Below are positions 1 to 8,573 of a stretch of DNA of 64,000 bases, piece after piece. Both the position numbers and the translations under genes were made by a program. The notes beneath the pieces are model-generated. The model ran no database searches and was not told the origin of the DNA. It saw only the letters and a list, made by a program, of their open reading frames with translations. The stretch is from Pantoea rodasii (GTDB lineage Bacteria > Pseudomonadota > Gammaproteobacteria > Enterobacterales > Enterobacteriaceae): positions 114,600 through 178,599 of the forward strand of contig NZ_MLFP01000009.1 in NCBI RefSeq assembly GCF_002095465.1, given 5' to 3'. Every line of letters starts with the position of its first letter. The stretch's first letter is position 1.

Positions 1-292
1 GAATCGCCTGGCTGGCGGTCACCAGCGGAAACAGCACGCGGCGCAGAGTCTGGCTGCCCGCCATCAGTACCGCCAGCAGCACGCCCGTCCCGACGCCCAA
101 CAGCAGTGCCAGCACAATCTCTGCCAGCGTATACAATGCGTGATGCGCCAGCAGCTGGCGATGCAGCCACAGCGCTTCCAGCACCGCCAGCGGCGAAGGC
201 AATAAAAAGTCCGGCACGCCGTGGTGCCGCGCCAGCAGCCAACCGCACAGCAGCACCGCGATCAGATAGATCGCGCTAAACAGTTTTTTCAT
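1..292 (-). CDS. thiX: ABC transporter permease, thiamine-precursor type (ThiX-like), 3' part missing
   Basis: This is the N-terminal part (97 codons) of an inner-membrane permease; the rest lies beyond the left edge. The protein starts MKKLFSAIYLIAVLLCGWLL, a clear first membrane helix, and continues with a second hydrophobic stretch (LAEIVLALLLGVGTGVLLAV) typical of SsuC/TauC/ThiX permeases. Its start overlaps the end of the ATPase gene by 17 bp, so the two are translationally coupled. Position at the end of a TPP-riboswitch operon suggests import of a pyrimidine (HMP-like) thiamine precursor, as proposed for ThiXYZ. The substrate is inferred from context. The binding protein ThiY would be expected further left. 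Confidence 0.8.
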   Translation of the reverse strand, partial: MKKLFSAIYLIAVLLCGWLLARHHGVPDFLLPSPLAVLEALWLHRQLLAHHALYTLAEIVLALLLGVGTGVLLAVLMAGSQTLRRVLFPLVTASQAI

Positions 293-989
293 CTTGATTC
301 AGTCGTGAGAAGAGTTCGCCCTGCGCCTGTAGCAGGCCAGGATCGTCAAGGGATCGAGGGACGTCACCGGCAGGTGCTGGCCAGGTTTCAACCGATAACG
401 GCTGACCGTGCAACAACACGATGTCATCGGCCATACGGCAGGCTTCCAGCGGATCGTGGGTGACCAGCAACACCGTTTTGCCCTTGAGAAGCGTGGCGGT
501 CAGGGTTTGCAGGCTGAGTTTGGTCATCACATCCAGCGTGGCAAACGGCTCATCCATCAGCACCACTTCGCGTTGGGCATACAGCGTGCGTGCTAGTGCC
601 ACACGCTGACGCATCCCGCCCGAAAGCTTATCCGGCGAGGCGTGCGCAACTTCACTCAGCTTTACCTGCTCCAGTAGCGACATTGCGCGCGCGCGGTCCG
701 GTTTTTCACCGTTGAGCCGCGCCGCAAGCATCACGTTTTCCAGCACCGTCAGCCAGGGATACAACAGATCCTGTTGCCCCATCCACGCCACCTTGCCCGG
801 CAAACCGCTGATATCGCCCTGTTGCGGCCGCAGCAAACCCGCCACCAGCCGCAGCAAGGTGCTTTTCCCGATACCGCTGCGCCCTAGCAGCACGGTGGTT
901 TTACCGCCGCGCAGTTGCAGATTGAGTTGCTGGCACAGCGCCTGTTCGCCCCAGCGAAAAGTGATGTCATTGAAACAGATCGGATTCAT
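276..989 (-). CDS. thiZ: ABC transporter ATP-binding protein, thiamine-precursor type (ThiZ-like)
   Basis: Cytoplasmic ATPase of about 237 residues. It has Walker A (GRSGIGKST), the signature [15 protein letters not shown] and Walker B (VLMDEPFATLD), in the SsuB/TauB/ThiZ subgroup. I start it at MNPICFND because that ATG overlaps the thiF stop as ATGA; an open frame continues upstream only as a shadow inside thiF. The tight coupling to thiF and to the following permease puts it in the riboswitch-controlled operon, so HMP or a related precursor is the likely cargo. That cargo is an inference; the ATPase sequence alone would also fit a taurine or sulfonate system. Confidence 0.85.
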   Translation of the reverse strand: MNPICFNDITFRWGEQALCQQLNLQLRGGKTTVLLGRSGIGKSTLLRLVAGLLRPQQGDISGLPGKVAWMGQQDLLYPWLTVLENVMLAARLNGEKPDRARAMSLLEQVKLSEVAHASPDKLSGGMRQRVALARTLYAQREVVLMDEPFATLDVMTKLSLQTLTATLLKGKTVLLVTHDPLEACRMADDIVLLHGQPLSVETWPAPAGDVPRSLDDPGLLQAQGELFSRLNQDEKTV

Positions 990-1951
990 GGTCTTCGTGC
1001 CGCCAACATCGCCAGGCGAGTGAATCCTCGCTCTGCCAATTCCGATGCCGCCTGCGCTGCGCGAATACCACTGGCGCACACCAGCACGATGCGTCGATCC
1101 TGCGGCGGCTGCCAATCCGCTATCGCCTGCGGCAGAATGCGCATCACGTTGTTTGCCACGCTGACGGGCGCTTCTTCCTCACCGCGTAATTCGATAATGC
1201 AATCGTCGGCTGTCAGCAGTGGCTCATCGATAAAGGGCACAGCGTGCTCAGGCTCTTCTGCGCCGTCAAAGCGGAACGCGCGAAAATGCCAGTTGATGAA
1301 GTCGCAGTTGATTACGCTGCCCAGCGGCGAAGGTTGCAGTTGCAGCAACGCGCTCAACGCCATCTGTGCCTGCATCGCACCCAACGTGGCCACCGCCGGT
1401 CCCATTACGCCCGCAGTGTTGCAGTTGGCCGCTGAAGTGGGTAAGCGTGGAAATACCGCCCGATAGCTCGGCACGCTGCCGCAGAAGCCACCGACGTAGC
1501 CCTGCCGGCCTAATACCGAGGCACTGATCAAGGGAATCTGCGTTGCCAAACACGCGTCAGAGAGTTGATAGGTCACCGCGAAGTTATCGGCGGCATCGAT
1601 TACCAGATCGATATCCGCGAGCAGGTGCGGCAAATCGCTCGCACCTATAGCGCGTGGCACCACCTCTATCTGCACCTCGGGATTGCGTTGCAACAGAGCC
1701 TGTTGCGCACGCGCTGCTTTGCCGTGACCGATATCCTGCATCGTAAACAACGTCTGGCGATGCAGATTATGTAGGGCCACTTGATCGTCGTCACACAGGC
1801 GGATAAAACCGACACCTGCGCCAACCAGCTGCGGCAACAATGTGGCACCCAATCCGCCCGCCCCCACCACCAATACGCGCGCATCGGCCAGTTTTTGCTG
1901 ACCTGCTGTGCCGATTTCCGGCAGCATCATCTGCCGTTGATAGCGATCCAT
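986..1951 (-). CDS. thiF: ThiS adenylyltransferase ThiF with C-terminal rhodanese-like domain
   Basis: 321 residues, longer than the roughly 250 of E. coli ThiF. ThiF activates the C-terminal GG of ThiS by adenylation before sulfur transfer. The nucleotide-binding loop VVGAGGLGA (about 28-36) and the E1-type region are present. The Cys that forms the persulfide link to ThiS in E. coli aligns with C177 in NCNTAGV. The usual zinc-binding PCYRC is PSYRA here (161-165), so that half of the zinc site is lost. The extra C-terminus ends with a rhodanese-type loop CASGIR (CxxGxR), suggesting a built-in sulfur-carrying domain like that of MoeB-rhodanese fusions. Nine bases separate it from the thiG stop. 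Confidence 0.9.
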   Translation of the reverse strand: MDRYQRQMMLPEIGTAGQQKLADARVLVVGAGGLGATLLPQLVGAGVGFIRLCDDDQVALHNLHRQTLFTMQDIGHGKAARAQQALLQRNPEVQIEVVPRAIGASDLPHLLADIDLVIDAADNFAVTYQLSDACLATQIPLISASVLGRQGYVGGFCGSVPSYRAVFPRLPTSAANCNTAGVMGPAVATLGAMQAQMALSALLQLQPSPLGSVINCDFINWHFRAFRFDGAEEPEHAVPFIDEPLLTADDCIIELRGEEEAPVSVANNVMRILPQAIADWQPPQDRRIVLVCASGIRAAQAASELAERGFTRLAMLAARRP

Positions 1952-1960
1952 GATGGCTCC

Positions 1961-2719
1961 TTAACTCAGACTCGCCAGACCGAAAATCGGCGTGGACGCT
2001 GCCGCCATATCACGCTTCTCCATCAATCCGGCACTGCGCGCGGCCTGCCCCGCTTCAATCGCCAGACGGAAACCGTTCGCCATGCCAACCGGATCGCCGG
2101 CTTTCGCTACGGCGGTATTGAGCAGGATGCCATCGAAGCCCATCTCCATCGCCTGCGCGGCCTGTGATGGCGCACCAATGCCAGCATCAATAATCAGCGG
2201 GATGTCGCTAAACCACGCCCGCATCGCGCGCAACCCTTCGATGTTGCGCAGCCCCTGCCCGGAACCGATCGGCGCGCCCCACGGCATTAACAGTTCACAA
2301 CCGGCTTCCAGCAGCTTTTCACCGACGATCAAATCTTCGGTGGTGTACGGGAAGACCTGAAAACCGTCCGCACACAGAATGCGAGCCGCTTCAACCAGCG
2401 CAAAAGGATCGGGCTGGAGCGTATCGGCATGACCGATCACTTCCAGTTTGATCCACGAGGTGTTGAATAATTCGCGCGCCATCTGCGCGGTGGTCACTGC
2501 TTCTTTCACTGTGTGACAGCCTGCGGTATTCGGCAGCACGCGAATATCCAGACCGGTCAGCAATTCGCGAAAAGCTGCACCCGCCGCGCCTTCACGACGC
2601 AAACTGACGGTGATGATGTCCGTACCGGAAGCGGCAATCGCCTGTTGCAGAATCGCCGGTGATGGATAGCCGGCGGTGCCGAGCAGAAAACGTGACTGAG
2701 GAGCGAAATCGTAAAACAT
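1961..2719 (-). CDS. thiG: Thiazole synthase
   Basis: 252 residues, full length. ThiG condenses deoxyxylulose 5-phosphate, dehydroglycine and ThiS thiocarboxylate into the thiazole phosphate of thiamine. The Schiff-base lysine is K91 in [10 protein letters not shown]. Phosphate-binding glycine motifs of the TIM barrel are visible later ([11 protein letters not shown] and [16 protein letters not shown]). The gene starts three bases after the thiS stop. In E. coli the glycine imine comes from tyrosine via ThiH; here ThiO in the same operon supplies it oxidatively, so this thiazole branch needs oxygen. Confidence 0.96.
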   Translation of the reverse strand: MFYDFAPQSRFLLGTAGYPSPAILQQAIAASGTDIITVSLRREGAAGAAFRELLTGLDIRVLPNTAGCHTVKEAVTTAQMARELFNTSWIKLEVIGHADTLQPDPFALVEAARILCADGFQVFPYTTEDLIVGEKLLEAGCELLMPWGAPIGSGQGLRNIEGLRAMRAWFSDIPLIIDAGIGAPSQAAQAMEMGFDGILLNTAVAKAGDPVGMANGFRLAIEAGQAARSAGLMEKRDMAAASTPIFGLASLS

Positions 2720-2722
2720 GTG

Positions 2723-2920
2723 TCAACCTCCCTGCATCGGCGATAAGACTTCCAGCTGACAGCCCTCTTCGAGCGGCTGGCTGCTGTACTGACTTTTGGG
2801 CACAAAGTGGCCGTTGAAAGCGCTGGCGACGCAGGCAGCATCAATTTTCTGCTCGATCAGCAATTCACTGAGCGTGCTGGCCTCGGTGCGGATCGCCCGG
2901 CCGTTAAGCTGAATGTTCAT
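2723..2920 (-). CDS. thiS: Sulfur carrier protein ThiS
   Basis: 65 residues with a ubiquitin-like (beta-grasp) pattern, ending in the GG that is adenylated by ThiF and turned into a thiocarboxylate. It starts MNIQLNGRAIRTEASTLSEL and ends SPMQGG, the normal ThiS layout. Its start overlaps the thiO end by 17 bp, and thiG follows after three bases, so the sulfur carrier is coupled to both thiazole enzymes. A possible ribosome site for thiG (GGGAGG) is formed by the last thiS codons. Confidence 0.95.
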   Translation of the reverse strand: MNIQLNGRAIRTEASTLSELLIEQKIDAACVASAFNGHFVPKSQYSSQPLEEGCQLEVLSPMQGG

Positions 2921-3848
2921 AAGATTGTTCCCCGAAAAGGCGCTGCATCAGCTGTTCTGCCATCATCGGTGCCAGCAGAAAACCGTGGCGATACATGCCG
3001 TTAAGATAGTAAGTGTCGTTTTGATAATGGATTTCCGGCAGGTTGGCCGGATAGGCAGGACGCAAGCCGCTGCCGCTTTCCACTACGCGGGCTTCGGCAA
3101 GAGCAGGATGAATAGCGTATGCCGCGCTGAGCAGCTCCATCATGGCGCGCGCGCTGATCGCGCTGGCATCGTCGCTTTCCACCATGGTGGCACCCAGCAT
3201 GAAATGGCCGTTACGGCGCGGCACCAGATAGCACGGGAAGCGCGGATGCAGCAGGCGAATTGGACGTGAGAACTGCACTTCGTCGCTGTGCAGAATCACC
3301 ATTTCACCGCGTACCGCACGCAGGCGCGGAAGGTCGGCTTTGGCGTGCATGCCACGACAATCAATCACCCGGCCCGAAGGTTGTTGTGCATCAAAACGCA
3401 CGCCGCGCTGCAACAGCTTTTCACGCATTTCGGTGAGCGCCAGCCGCGGATCGAGATGCGCTTCTTCGGCAAAAAACAGCCCACGGGCAAAACGTCCGGC
3501 CAGCAACGGTTCAATGTCGCCGGGATCGACCCATTGGTGCTGTTCGGTCATGCGCGCAAAACGGTTGAGTTCCTGGCTATCGCGCGGGGGGGCGACCACC
3601 AGCGTTCCCTGATGTGCCACGCTGCTGACGCGCTGATGCCACCAGCCAGCCGCGTGTTGCCCGAGTGAGATCACTTCCTGCGGTGCACTTTCAGATTCAC
3701 ACCAGGGCGCGAGCATGCCGCCCGCAAACCAGGAGGCAGGCTGGCGGGAATCGTCGCCGATCACCGTGACCTCTTCGCCGCGTTCAGCCAGCAGCGTGGC
3801 CACGCACAGACCTGCCACGCCGCAGCCTAAGACCGTCCAGCGGCTCAC
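2904..3848 (-). CDS. thiO: Glycine oxidase ThiO
   Basis: 314 residues, FAD-dependent D-amino-acid-oxidase family. It oxidises glycine to the imine used by ThiG. The FAD motif GCGVAGLCVATLLAERG is at the N-terminus, and the C-terminus has SGLRPAYPANLP and NGMYRHGFLLAP, typical of ThiO. The start is GTG (GTG AGC CGC TGG); the only upstream ATG in reach is followed at once by TGA, and there is no strong ribosome site, which fits riboswitch control of translation. It is first in the operon, 131 bp after the riboswitch. Confidence 0.92.
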   Translation of the reverse strand: MSRWTVLGCGVAGLCVATLLAERGEEVTVIGDDSRQPASWFAGGMLAPWCESESAPQEVISLGQHAAGWWHQRVSSVAHQGTLVVAPPRDSQELNRFARMTEQHQWVDPGDIEPLLAGRFARGLFFAEEAHLDPRLALTEMREKLLQRGVRFDAQQPSGRVIDCRGMHAKADLPRLRAVRGEMVILHSDEVQFSRPIRLLHPRFPCYLVPRRNGHFMLGATMVESDDASAISARAMMELLSAAYAIHPALAEARVVESGSGLRPAYPANLPEIHYQNDTYYLNGMYRHGFLLAPMMAEQLMQRLFGEQSYEHSA

Positions 3849-3979
3849 AGCAGGTTATCCGGGATATAAAGGGAATTCACATCGGCCTCTCAGTGTTGAC
3901 TGAGACCCGCAGATACAGGAGGAGGGAAAGGGCGCGAGCGATCCTCTGCGCCAGACAACACCAGAACGATGCTGTCAGT

Positions 3980-4073
3980 CTTCCTACGCCAGTATCAACT
4001 GGGTCAGGTTCAAAGGGTCGCTAAGCCGCGCAATGCGCTTTTAGCCTCTCAGTCTCTTTGGCGAGACTCCCCC
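3980..4073 (-). promoter_or_regulatory. TPP riboswitch (THI element)
   Basis: Read on the minus strand, the element runs from GGGGAGUCUCGCC through CUGAGAGG and ACCCUUUGAACCUGA to GGCGUAGGAAG. These are the conserved blocks of the thiamine-pyrophosphate riboswitch (the P3 arm differs in length between species). It lies upstream of thiO, so high TPP should shut down thiOSGF-thiZX. I see no strong U-run terminator between it and the GTG start, so control is more likely at translation initiation; that part is inference. Confidence 0.95.
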
Positions 4074-4260
4074 GACGCGTCTATTTGTATTGCAGGCGCG
4101 GGTCGCCGTCAAGCACGGATTGCCGCAGACAACCATCACGCCATCGCATGGCATTTATCGCTACGTGCACGTTCTGGATCGCAAACGTAACATATGGTAT
4201 ACAAAGGCATTATTGCTACTTTTCATGCGCAAAGAAATTACAGGTGATGTTGGACTCATT

Positions 4261-4698
4261 ATGAAAAATATTAGAATTGCCTTTATTAAAGCCGGTTGGC
4301 ACAAAGAGATTGTGCACAATGCTTTGGTGGGTTTTGAGCAAGAATTAAAATCGCAGAACGTTGAAGCGGAATTAAAAGTGCTGGAAGTACCGGGCGCATT
4401 TGAAATGCCGCTGCTGGCAAAACGCCTGGCGGAAACCGGCAAATACGACGCGATCGTTGCGGCTGCGCTGGTAGTGGATGGCGGTATCTATCGTCACGAT
4501 TTCGTTGCTGCAGCCGTGGTTGATGGCCTGATGAACGTTCAGCTGACCACCAATGTACCGGTTTACTCCGTGTCATTGACGCCGCATAATTTCCAGCCGG
4601 TTGACGTGCTGGAAAACTTCTATACCGAACACTTTATCAAGAAAGGCAAAGAAGCCGCGCGTGCTGCGCTGGCCATTCATAATTTGTCGATTGATTAA
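4261..4698 (+). CDS. ribH: 6,7-dimethyl-8-ribityllumazine synthase, RibH2 type
   Basis: 145 residues. It makes lumazine, the direct riboflavin precursor, from ribityl-aminouracil and butanone phosphate. Motifs are IAFIKAGWHKEIVHNALVGF near the N-terminus, the substrate loop VPGAFEMPLLAK and GGIYRHDFVAAAVVDGLM with the catalytic-type His. The sequence is of the type II (decameric, Brucella RibH2) group, so the organism probably also has the ordinary ribH in its nusB locus. I start at ATG 4261; the open frame continues upstream but without a plausible start. The gene stands alone between the divergent thiamine operon and sitA. FAD from this pathway would serve ThiO, though that link is only positional. 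Confidence 0.88.
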   Translation: MKNIRIAFIKAGWHKEIVHNALVGFEQELKSQNVEAELKVLEVPGAFEMPLLAKRLAETGKYDAIVAAALVVDGGIYRHDFVAAAVVDGLMNVQLTTNVPVYSVSLTPHNFQPVDVLENFYTEHFIKKGKEAARAALAIHNLSID

Positions 4699-4708
4699 TT
4701 CTTTCTCA

Positions 4709-4745
4709 GGAACACTTCATTATTCGTGATGAGGTGTTCTTGCTT
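4709..4745 (+). terminator. Intrinsic terminator after ribH
   Basis: GGAACACTTCAT pairs with ATGAGGTGTTCT across a seven-base loop (one G-U pair), followed by a T-rich TTGCTTTC. It starts 11 bases after the ribH stop and separates this gene from sitA. Confidence 0.75.
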
Positions 4746-4905
4746 TCACTAATATCCCCTCGCCCTTAAGAACAATATGTTCTGCCTTATTTCGAAATAT
4801 TGTATAAGCCACTTTCATTACTTTCCCCTGCTACTTCAACTTACGTAAATTTTTGTCGTAAACAGCAAAAGGTGTACAAAAACACTTCACATTCATAGCA
4901 TTCAC

Positions 4906-4929
4906 TATAATGTATAGCACAGGCTATAC
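4906..4929 (+). promoter_or_regulatory. -10 box and MntR-like operator of sitA
   Basis: TATAAT at 4906-4911 is followed directly by the perfect inverted repeat GTATAGC-acag-GCTATAC (4912-4929), which matches the ATAGC-N4-GCTAT core known for enterobacterial MntR boxes. A repressor bound here would cover the transcription start. I did not find an equally good Fur box. Manganese-dependent repression of sit is therefore expected; the assignment rests on motif similarity. Confidence 0.75.
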
Positions 4930-4945
4930 TTCTCAGGGGATGACT

Positions 4946-5845
4946 ATGTTTACCAGGCACGTTGTATCAGTTGTGATGCTCACGCTGGCGATGAGCGCTT
5001 CAGCGCTTGCGGCTGACAAACTCAAAGTGGTCACCACTTTCACGGTGATCGCAGACATGGCGAAGAACGTCGCGGGGGATGCCGCAGAAGTGACCTCAAT
5101 CACCAAGCCCGGCGCAGAGATCCACGAATACCAACCTACGCCCGGCGATATTCGTCGTGCACAGGGCGCCGATTTGATCCTGGTAAACGGTTTTAATCTG
5201 GAGCAGTGGTTTAGCCGCTTCTACCAGCGCCTGAAAGGGGTGCCGGAAGTCACGGTGACCGAAGGCGTTGAGCCATTGGGCATCACTGAAGGTCCTTACA
5301 ACGGTAAACCCAATCCGCATGCGTGGATGTCACCGGATAATGCATTGATTTACGTCGATAACATCCGTAAAGCACTGCAACAATACGATCCTGCCAATGC
5401 CGCCGTTTATCAGGCCAACGCGGATCGTTACAAAGCGCAAATCCAGCAAACCCTGGCGCCAATGCGCGCCGAGATTGAAAAATTGCCGGAAAACCAGCGT
5501 TGGCTGGTGACCAGCGAAGGCGCATTTTCCTATCTGGCTCGTGATTTGGGTCTGAAAGAACTTTACCTGTGGCCGATCAATGCCGATCAGCAGGGCACAC
5601 CACAGCAGGTGCGCAAGGTAATTGACGCGGTCAGAGCCCACAACATTCCCACCATCTTTAGCGAAAGCACCATCTCCGCCAAACCGGCTCAACAGGTGGC
5701 GCGTGAAGCGGGCATTCACTATGGCGGCGTGCTTTACGTTGACTCACTCAGCAACAGCAATGGCGCGGTGCCAACCTATCTCGATCTGATGCGCGTCACC
5801 ACCGAAACCGTGGTAAAAGGCATCACCGCCGGGAGCCAAAAATGA
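4946..5845 (+). CDS. sitA: Manganese/iron ABC transporter, periplasmic binding protein SitA
   Basis: 299 residues with a signal peptide ([23 protein letters not shown]). It is a cluster A-I metal-binding protein. The expected metal ligands are visible: His in [12 protein letters not shown], His in [11 protein letters not shown], Glu in FSEST and Asp in LYVDSLSN. I choose ATG 4946 because AGGGGA lies five to six bases upstream; ATG 4940 would overlap that site. An earlier ATG at 4910 falls in the operator. The gene overlaps sitB by four bases (ATGA) and is the first gene of sitABCD. Confidence 0.95.
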   Translation: MFTRHVVSVVMLTLAMSASALAADKLKVVTTFTVIADMAKNVAGDAAEVTSITKPGAEIHEYQPTPGDIRRAQGADLILVNGFNLEQWFSRFYQRLKGVPEVTVTEGVEPLGITEGPYNGKPNPHAWMSPDNALIYVDNIRKALQQYDPANAAVYQANADRYKAQIQQTLAPMRAEIEKLPENQRWLVTSEGAFSYLARDLGLKELYLWPINADQQGTPQQVRKVIDAVRAHNIPTIFSESTISAKPAQQVAREAGIHYGGVLYVDSLSNSNGAVPTYLDLMRVTTETVVKGITAGSQK

Positions 5846-7473
5846 CCCTAAACGTGCAGGATGTTAGCGTCACCTACCGCAACGGTCACACTGCGCTGCG
5901 TCAGGCATCTTTCTCTGTGCCAGCGGGCAGCATCGCCGCGCTGGTGGGTGTCAACGGCTCCGGAAAATCCACACTGTTTAAGGCCATTATGGGCTTTGTA
6001 CCGCTCTCGACGGGTCAGGTCACGCTGGCAGAGATGCCCGCGAAGCGTGCGCTGAAACACAATATCGTCTCCTATGTGCCCCAATCCGAAGAGGTGGACT
6101 GGAGCTTCCCGGTGCTGGTGGAAGATGTGGTAATGATGGGCCGCTACGGCTACATGAATATGCTGCGCATCCCGCGTGCGGAGGACAAACGCAGCGTGGA
6201 TGACGCGCTGGCTCGCGTCGTGATGAGTGAATACCGCCATCGTCAAATTGGCGAACTCTCCGGCGGGCAGAAAAAACGCGTTTTCCTCGCACGTGCACTG
6301 GCGCAGAGTGGGCAAATTATCCTGCTGGATGAGCCCTTTACCGGCGTCGATGTCAAAACCGAGGCGGCGATCATCACCCTGTTGCAGGAGCTGCGCGATG
6401 AGGGCCGTACCATGCTGGTCTCCACCCACGATCTCAACACTATTCCTGATTACTGCGACCGCTGCGTGCTGGTGAAAAACACCGTGCTAGCCAGCGGCGT
6501 GCTGCGCGATACCTTTACTGCCGCCAACCTGGCACGCACCTTCGATGGGGAAGTGCAGCAGCGCAATGCCGCGCTGTTGCAGAAGATAGCCGCGCAACCG
6601 GGGGGGATCATGTCGTGGATTATTGAGCCGTTTGGCTATCAATACATGCTGAATGCGATGTGGATCGCCGCGCTGGTCGGGGCGATTTGCGCGTTTCTTT
6701 CCTGCTTTCTGATGCTGAAAGGCTGGTCGCTGATTGGTGATGCGCTATCCCACTCGATAGTGCCGGGTGTGGCTGGCGCGTACATGCTGGGTTTGCCCTT
6801 CTCGCTCGGTGCTTTTCTCTCCGGCGGACTGGCGGCGGGCAGCATGCTGTTCCTTAACCAGCGCACGCGCCTGAAAGAGGACGCGATCATCGGACTGATC
6901 TTCTCCTCCTTCTTTGGCATCGGGCTCTTTTTGGTGTCACTCAATCCGACGTCGGTCAATATTCAAACCATCGTGCTCGGCAACATTCTCGCAGTGGCAC
7001 CCGCGGATATCTGGCAGCTCGGCACCATCGGTGTGGTGACGCTGACGCTGCTGCTGCTGAAGTGGAAAGATCTGATGGTGACGTTCTTTGATGAAAGCCA
7101 CGCGCGCTCGCTAGGACTGAATACCACCGGCTTAAAGATCCTGTTCTTTACCCTACTCGCCGCCTCCACCGTCGCCGCGTTGCAAACCGTCGGTGCCTTT
7201 ATGGTGATTTGTCTGGTGGTGACGCCGGGTGCCACCGCTTATCTGCTTACCGACCGCTTCCCGCGTTTGTTGATGATTGCCGTGGCTATCGGCAGCATTA
7301 CTAGCTTCCTTGGCGCGTGGAGCAGCTATTTCCTTGATGGTGCCACCGGCGGCGTGATCGTGGTGGCACAAACTCTGGTGTTCCTGCTGGCGTTTGTGTT
7401 TGCGCCTAAACATGGCGTGTTGGCCGCGCGGCGACGAGCCCGTCTGGCACAGGAGACCAACCTCAATGAGTGA
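5842..7473 (+). CDS. sitB: SitB ATPase and SitC permease read as one fused frame
   Basis: The frame encodes 543 residues. Residues 1 to about 256 are the ATPase (Walker [31 protein letters not shown], signature LSGGQKKRV, Walker [13 protein letters not shown]). The rest is a complete cluster-9 metal permease beginning [15 protein letters not shown]. The two are normally separate SitB and SitC. The join lies in AQPGGIMSW on a run of seven G (6600-6606). Adding one G would end SitB ten codons later at a TGA and leave sitC to start at ATG 6610, with the G run acting as its ribosome site. Either the fusion is real or one G is missing in the assembly. Confidence 0.85.
   Translation: MTLNVQDVSVTYRNGHTALRQASFSVPAGSIAALVGVNGSGKSTLFKAIMGFVPLSTGQVTLAEMPAKRALKHNIVSYVPQSEEVDWSFPVLVEDVVMMGRYGYMNMLRIPRAEDKRSVDDALARVVMSEYRHRQIGELSGGQKKRVFLARALAQSGQIILLDEPFTGVDVKTEAAIITLLQELRDEGRTMLVSTHDLNTIPDYCDRCVLVKNTVLASGVLRDTFTAANLARTFDGEVQQRNAALLQKIAAQPGGIMSWIIEPFGYQYMLNAMWIAALVGAICAFLSCFLMLKGWSLIGDALSHSIVPGVAGAYMLGLPFSLGAFLSGGLAAGSMLFLNQRTRLKEDAIIGLIFSSFFGIGLFLVSLNPTSVNIQTIVLGNILAVAPADIWQLGTIGVVTLTLLLLKWKDLMVTFFDESHARSLGLNTTGLKILFFTLLAASTVAALQTVGAFMVICLVVTPGATAYLLTDRFPRLLMIAVAIGSITSFLGAWSSYFLDGATGGVIVVAQTLVFLLAFVFAPKHGVLAARRRARLAQETNLNE
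6610..7473 (+). CDS. sitC: Manganese/iron ABC transporter permease SitC (internal start within the fused frame)
   Basis: This is the permease half counted from the internal ATG at 6610: 287 residues, the normal SitC length. It has about eight to nine hydrophobic segments and the ABC-3 family landmarks [24 protein letters not shown] and the [17 protein letters not shown] region. GGGGGGGA just before the ATG can serve as a Shine-Dalgarno sequence, which is what would be expected of an independently translated sitC. It overlaps sitD by eight bases. It is listed separately so that the permease is not lost if the fusion proves to be an assembly error. Confidence 0.7.
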   Translation: MSWIIEPFGYQYMLNAMWIAALVGAICAFLSCFLMLKGWSLIGDALSHSIVPGVAGAYMLGLPFSLGAFLSGGLAAGSMLFLNQRTRLKEDAIIGLIFSSFFGIGLFLVSLNPTSVNIQTIVLGNILAVAPADIWQLGTIGVVTLTLLLLKWKDLMVTFFDESHARSLGLNTTGLKILFFTLLAASTVAALQTVGAFMVICLVVTPGATAYLLTDRFPRLLMIAVAIGSITSFLGAWSSYFLDGATGGVIVVAQTLVFLLAFVFAPKHGVLAARRRARLAQETNLNE

Positions 7474-8311
7474 AATACTGCTGAGCCCTTTCGATTTCGA
7501 ATTTATGAATATGGCGCTGATCATCACGCTGATTTTGTCACTGCCGTGCGCCATGCTATCCGCATTTCTGGTGTTAAAAGGCTGGTCACTGCTCGGCGAT
7601 GCCATGAGTCACGCGGTATTTCCCGGTGTGGTGCTGGCGTGGTGGATCGGCTTTCCCTTTGCAATTGGCGCTTTTATCGCGGGCATGCTGTGCGCACTCG
7701 CCACCGGTTTTATCAGCCAGAACAGCCGCATCAAGCCCGATACGGTGATGGGTATTGTGTTTTCGGGGATGTTCGGTGCCGGCCTGGTGCTCTATCTCAA
7801 GCTGAAACCGGAAGTCCATCTCGATCATATTTTGTTCGGCGATATGCTCGGCATCGGCTGGGCGGATATCGCGCAAACCGCAGTCATTGCGCTGTTGGTA
7901 GTTCTGGTACTGAGCGTGAAATGGCGCGATCTATTACTGCATGCCTTTGATCCACAACAGGCGCGCGCCTGCGGCATCAACGCAAATCTGATGCATTACG
8001 GGCTGCTGTGTTTGATTGCGCTGACCATCGTTGCCGCGCTCAAGTCGGTCGGCGTGATTTTGTCGATCGCTATGCTGATCGCGCCGGGTGCGATTGCGCT
8101 GTTGCTGGCGCGGCGGTTCTTGCAGGTGATGCTGCTGGCAGTGCTGATCGCTACCTTAACCGGATTGTGCGGCGTGTATGCCTCGTTCTTCCTTGATAGC
8201 GCGCCGGGACCGACCATTGTGGTGCTCTATAGCTTGTTATTTGTGGTGACGTTTGTGGGTGTGAGCTGGCGCGAGAGAGCGAATCGTCACGGCTTTGCAG
8301 CTATCAAATAA
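7466..8311 (+). CDS. sitD: Manganese/iron ABC transporter permease SitD
   Basis: 281 residues, a second ABC-3 permease that would pair with SitC. The landmarks [24 protein letters not shown] and [21 protein letters not shown] parallel SitC. I start at [13 protein letters not shown] (ATG 7466), with AGGAG eleven to fifteen bases upstream; the start overlaps the sitC stop by eight bases. The frame is open further upstream only inside sitC. It is the last gene of the sit operon. No T-rich terminator follows; the phased repeat array begins ten bases after its stop. Confidence 0.93.
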   Translation: MSEILLSPFDFEFMNMALIITLILSLPCAMLSAFLVLKGWSLLGDAMSHAVFPGVVLAWWIGFPFAIGAFIAGMLCALATGFISQNSRIKPDTVMGIVFSGMFGAGLVLYLKLKPEVHLDHILFGDMLGIGWADIAQTAVIALLVVLVLSVKWRDLLLHAFDPQQARACGINANLMHYGLLCLIALTIVAALKSVGVILSIAMLIAPGAIALLLARRFLQVMLLAVLIATLTGLCGVYASFFLDSAPGPTIVVLYSLLFVVTFVGVSWRERANRHGFAAIK

Positions 8312-8320
8312 AGTGATTCC

Positions 8321-8526
8321 GGGCCGCAAATTTTAAGATTGGGCCATAAATATAATTAATTGGGCCGATAATGAGTGAAATGAGCTGAAAATAATTTATA
8401 ATGGGCCGCAAATGTGCAGCATGGGCCATAAAATCAATAATGTGGGCCATTAACGTTCAATATGGGCCACAAATCAGCACCCCTGCTCCTAAAGCGCTCG
8501 GTGAGTGCCCGGCACGGGCCAGGTAG
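8321..8526. repeat. Helically phased array of GGGCC(A/G)(Y)AAAT repeats
   Basis: Eleven-base direct repeats, consensus TGGGCC[AG][CT]AAAT, begin at 8321, 8341, 8362, 8403, 8423, 8444 and 8464. A degenerate copy GAGCTGAAAAT at 8382 fills the only gap. The steps are 20, 21, 20, 21, 20, 21 and 20 bp, that is two helical turns, so all copies face one side of the DNA. A partial match (GGGCCAGGTAG) at 8516 is out of phase. The array fills the space between sitD and the wHTH-Fic gene and ends about 100 bp before its start. It looks like a cooperative operator, probably for the adjacent regulator; the binding protein is an inference. Confidence 0.85.
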
Positions 8527-8573
8527 GTTAATGAATAAGTGGATTTTTAAGCTAATCTCAGAGGCGTACGATT

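Noticed and set aside
5848..6429. 193-codon minus-strand frame opposite sitB
   Set aside because: It mirrors the ATPase coding sequence and has no start signal or family.
8321..8474. Possible CRISPR array
   Set aside because: Repeats are only 11 bases with nine to ten base gaps, no cas genes are near and the copies vary; phased operator sites explain it better.
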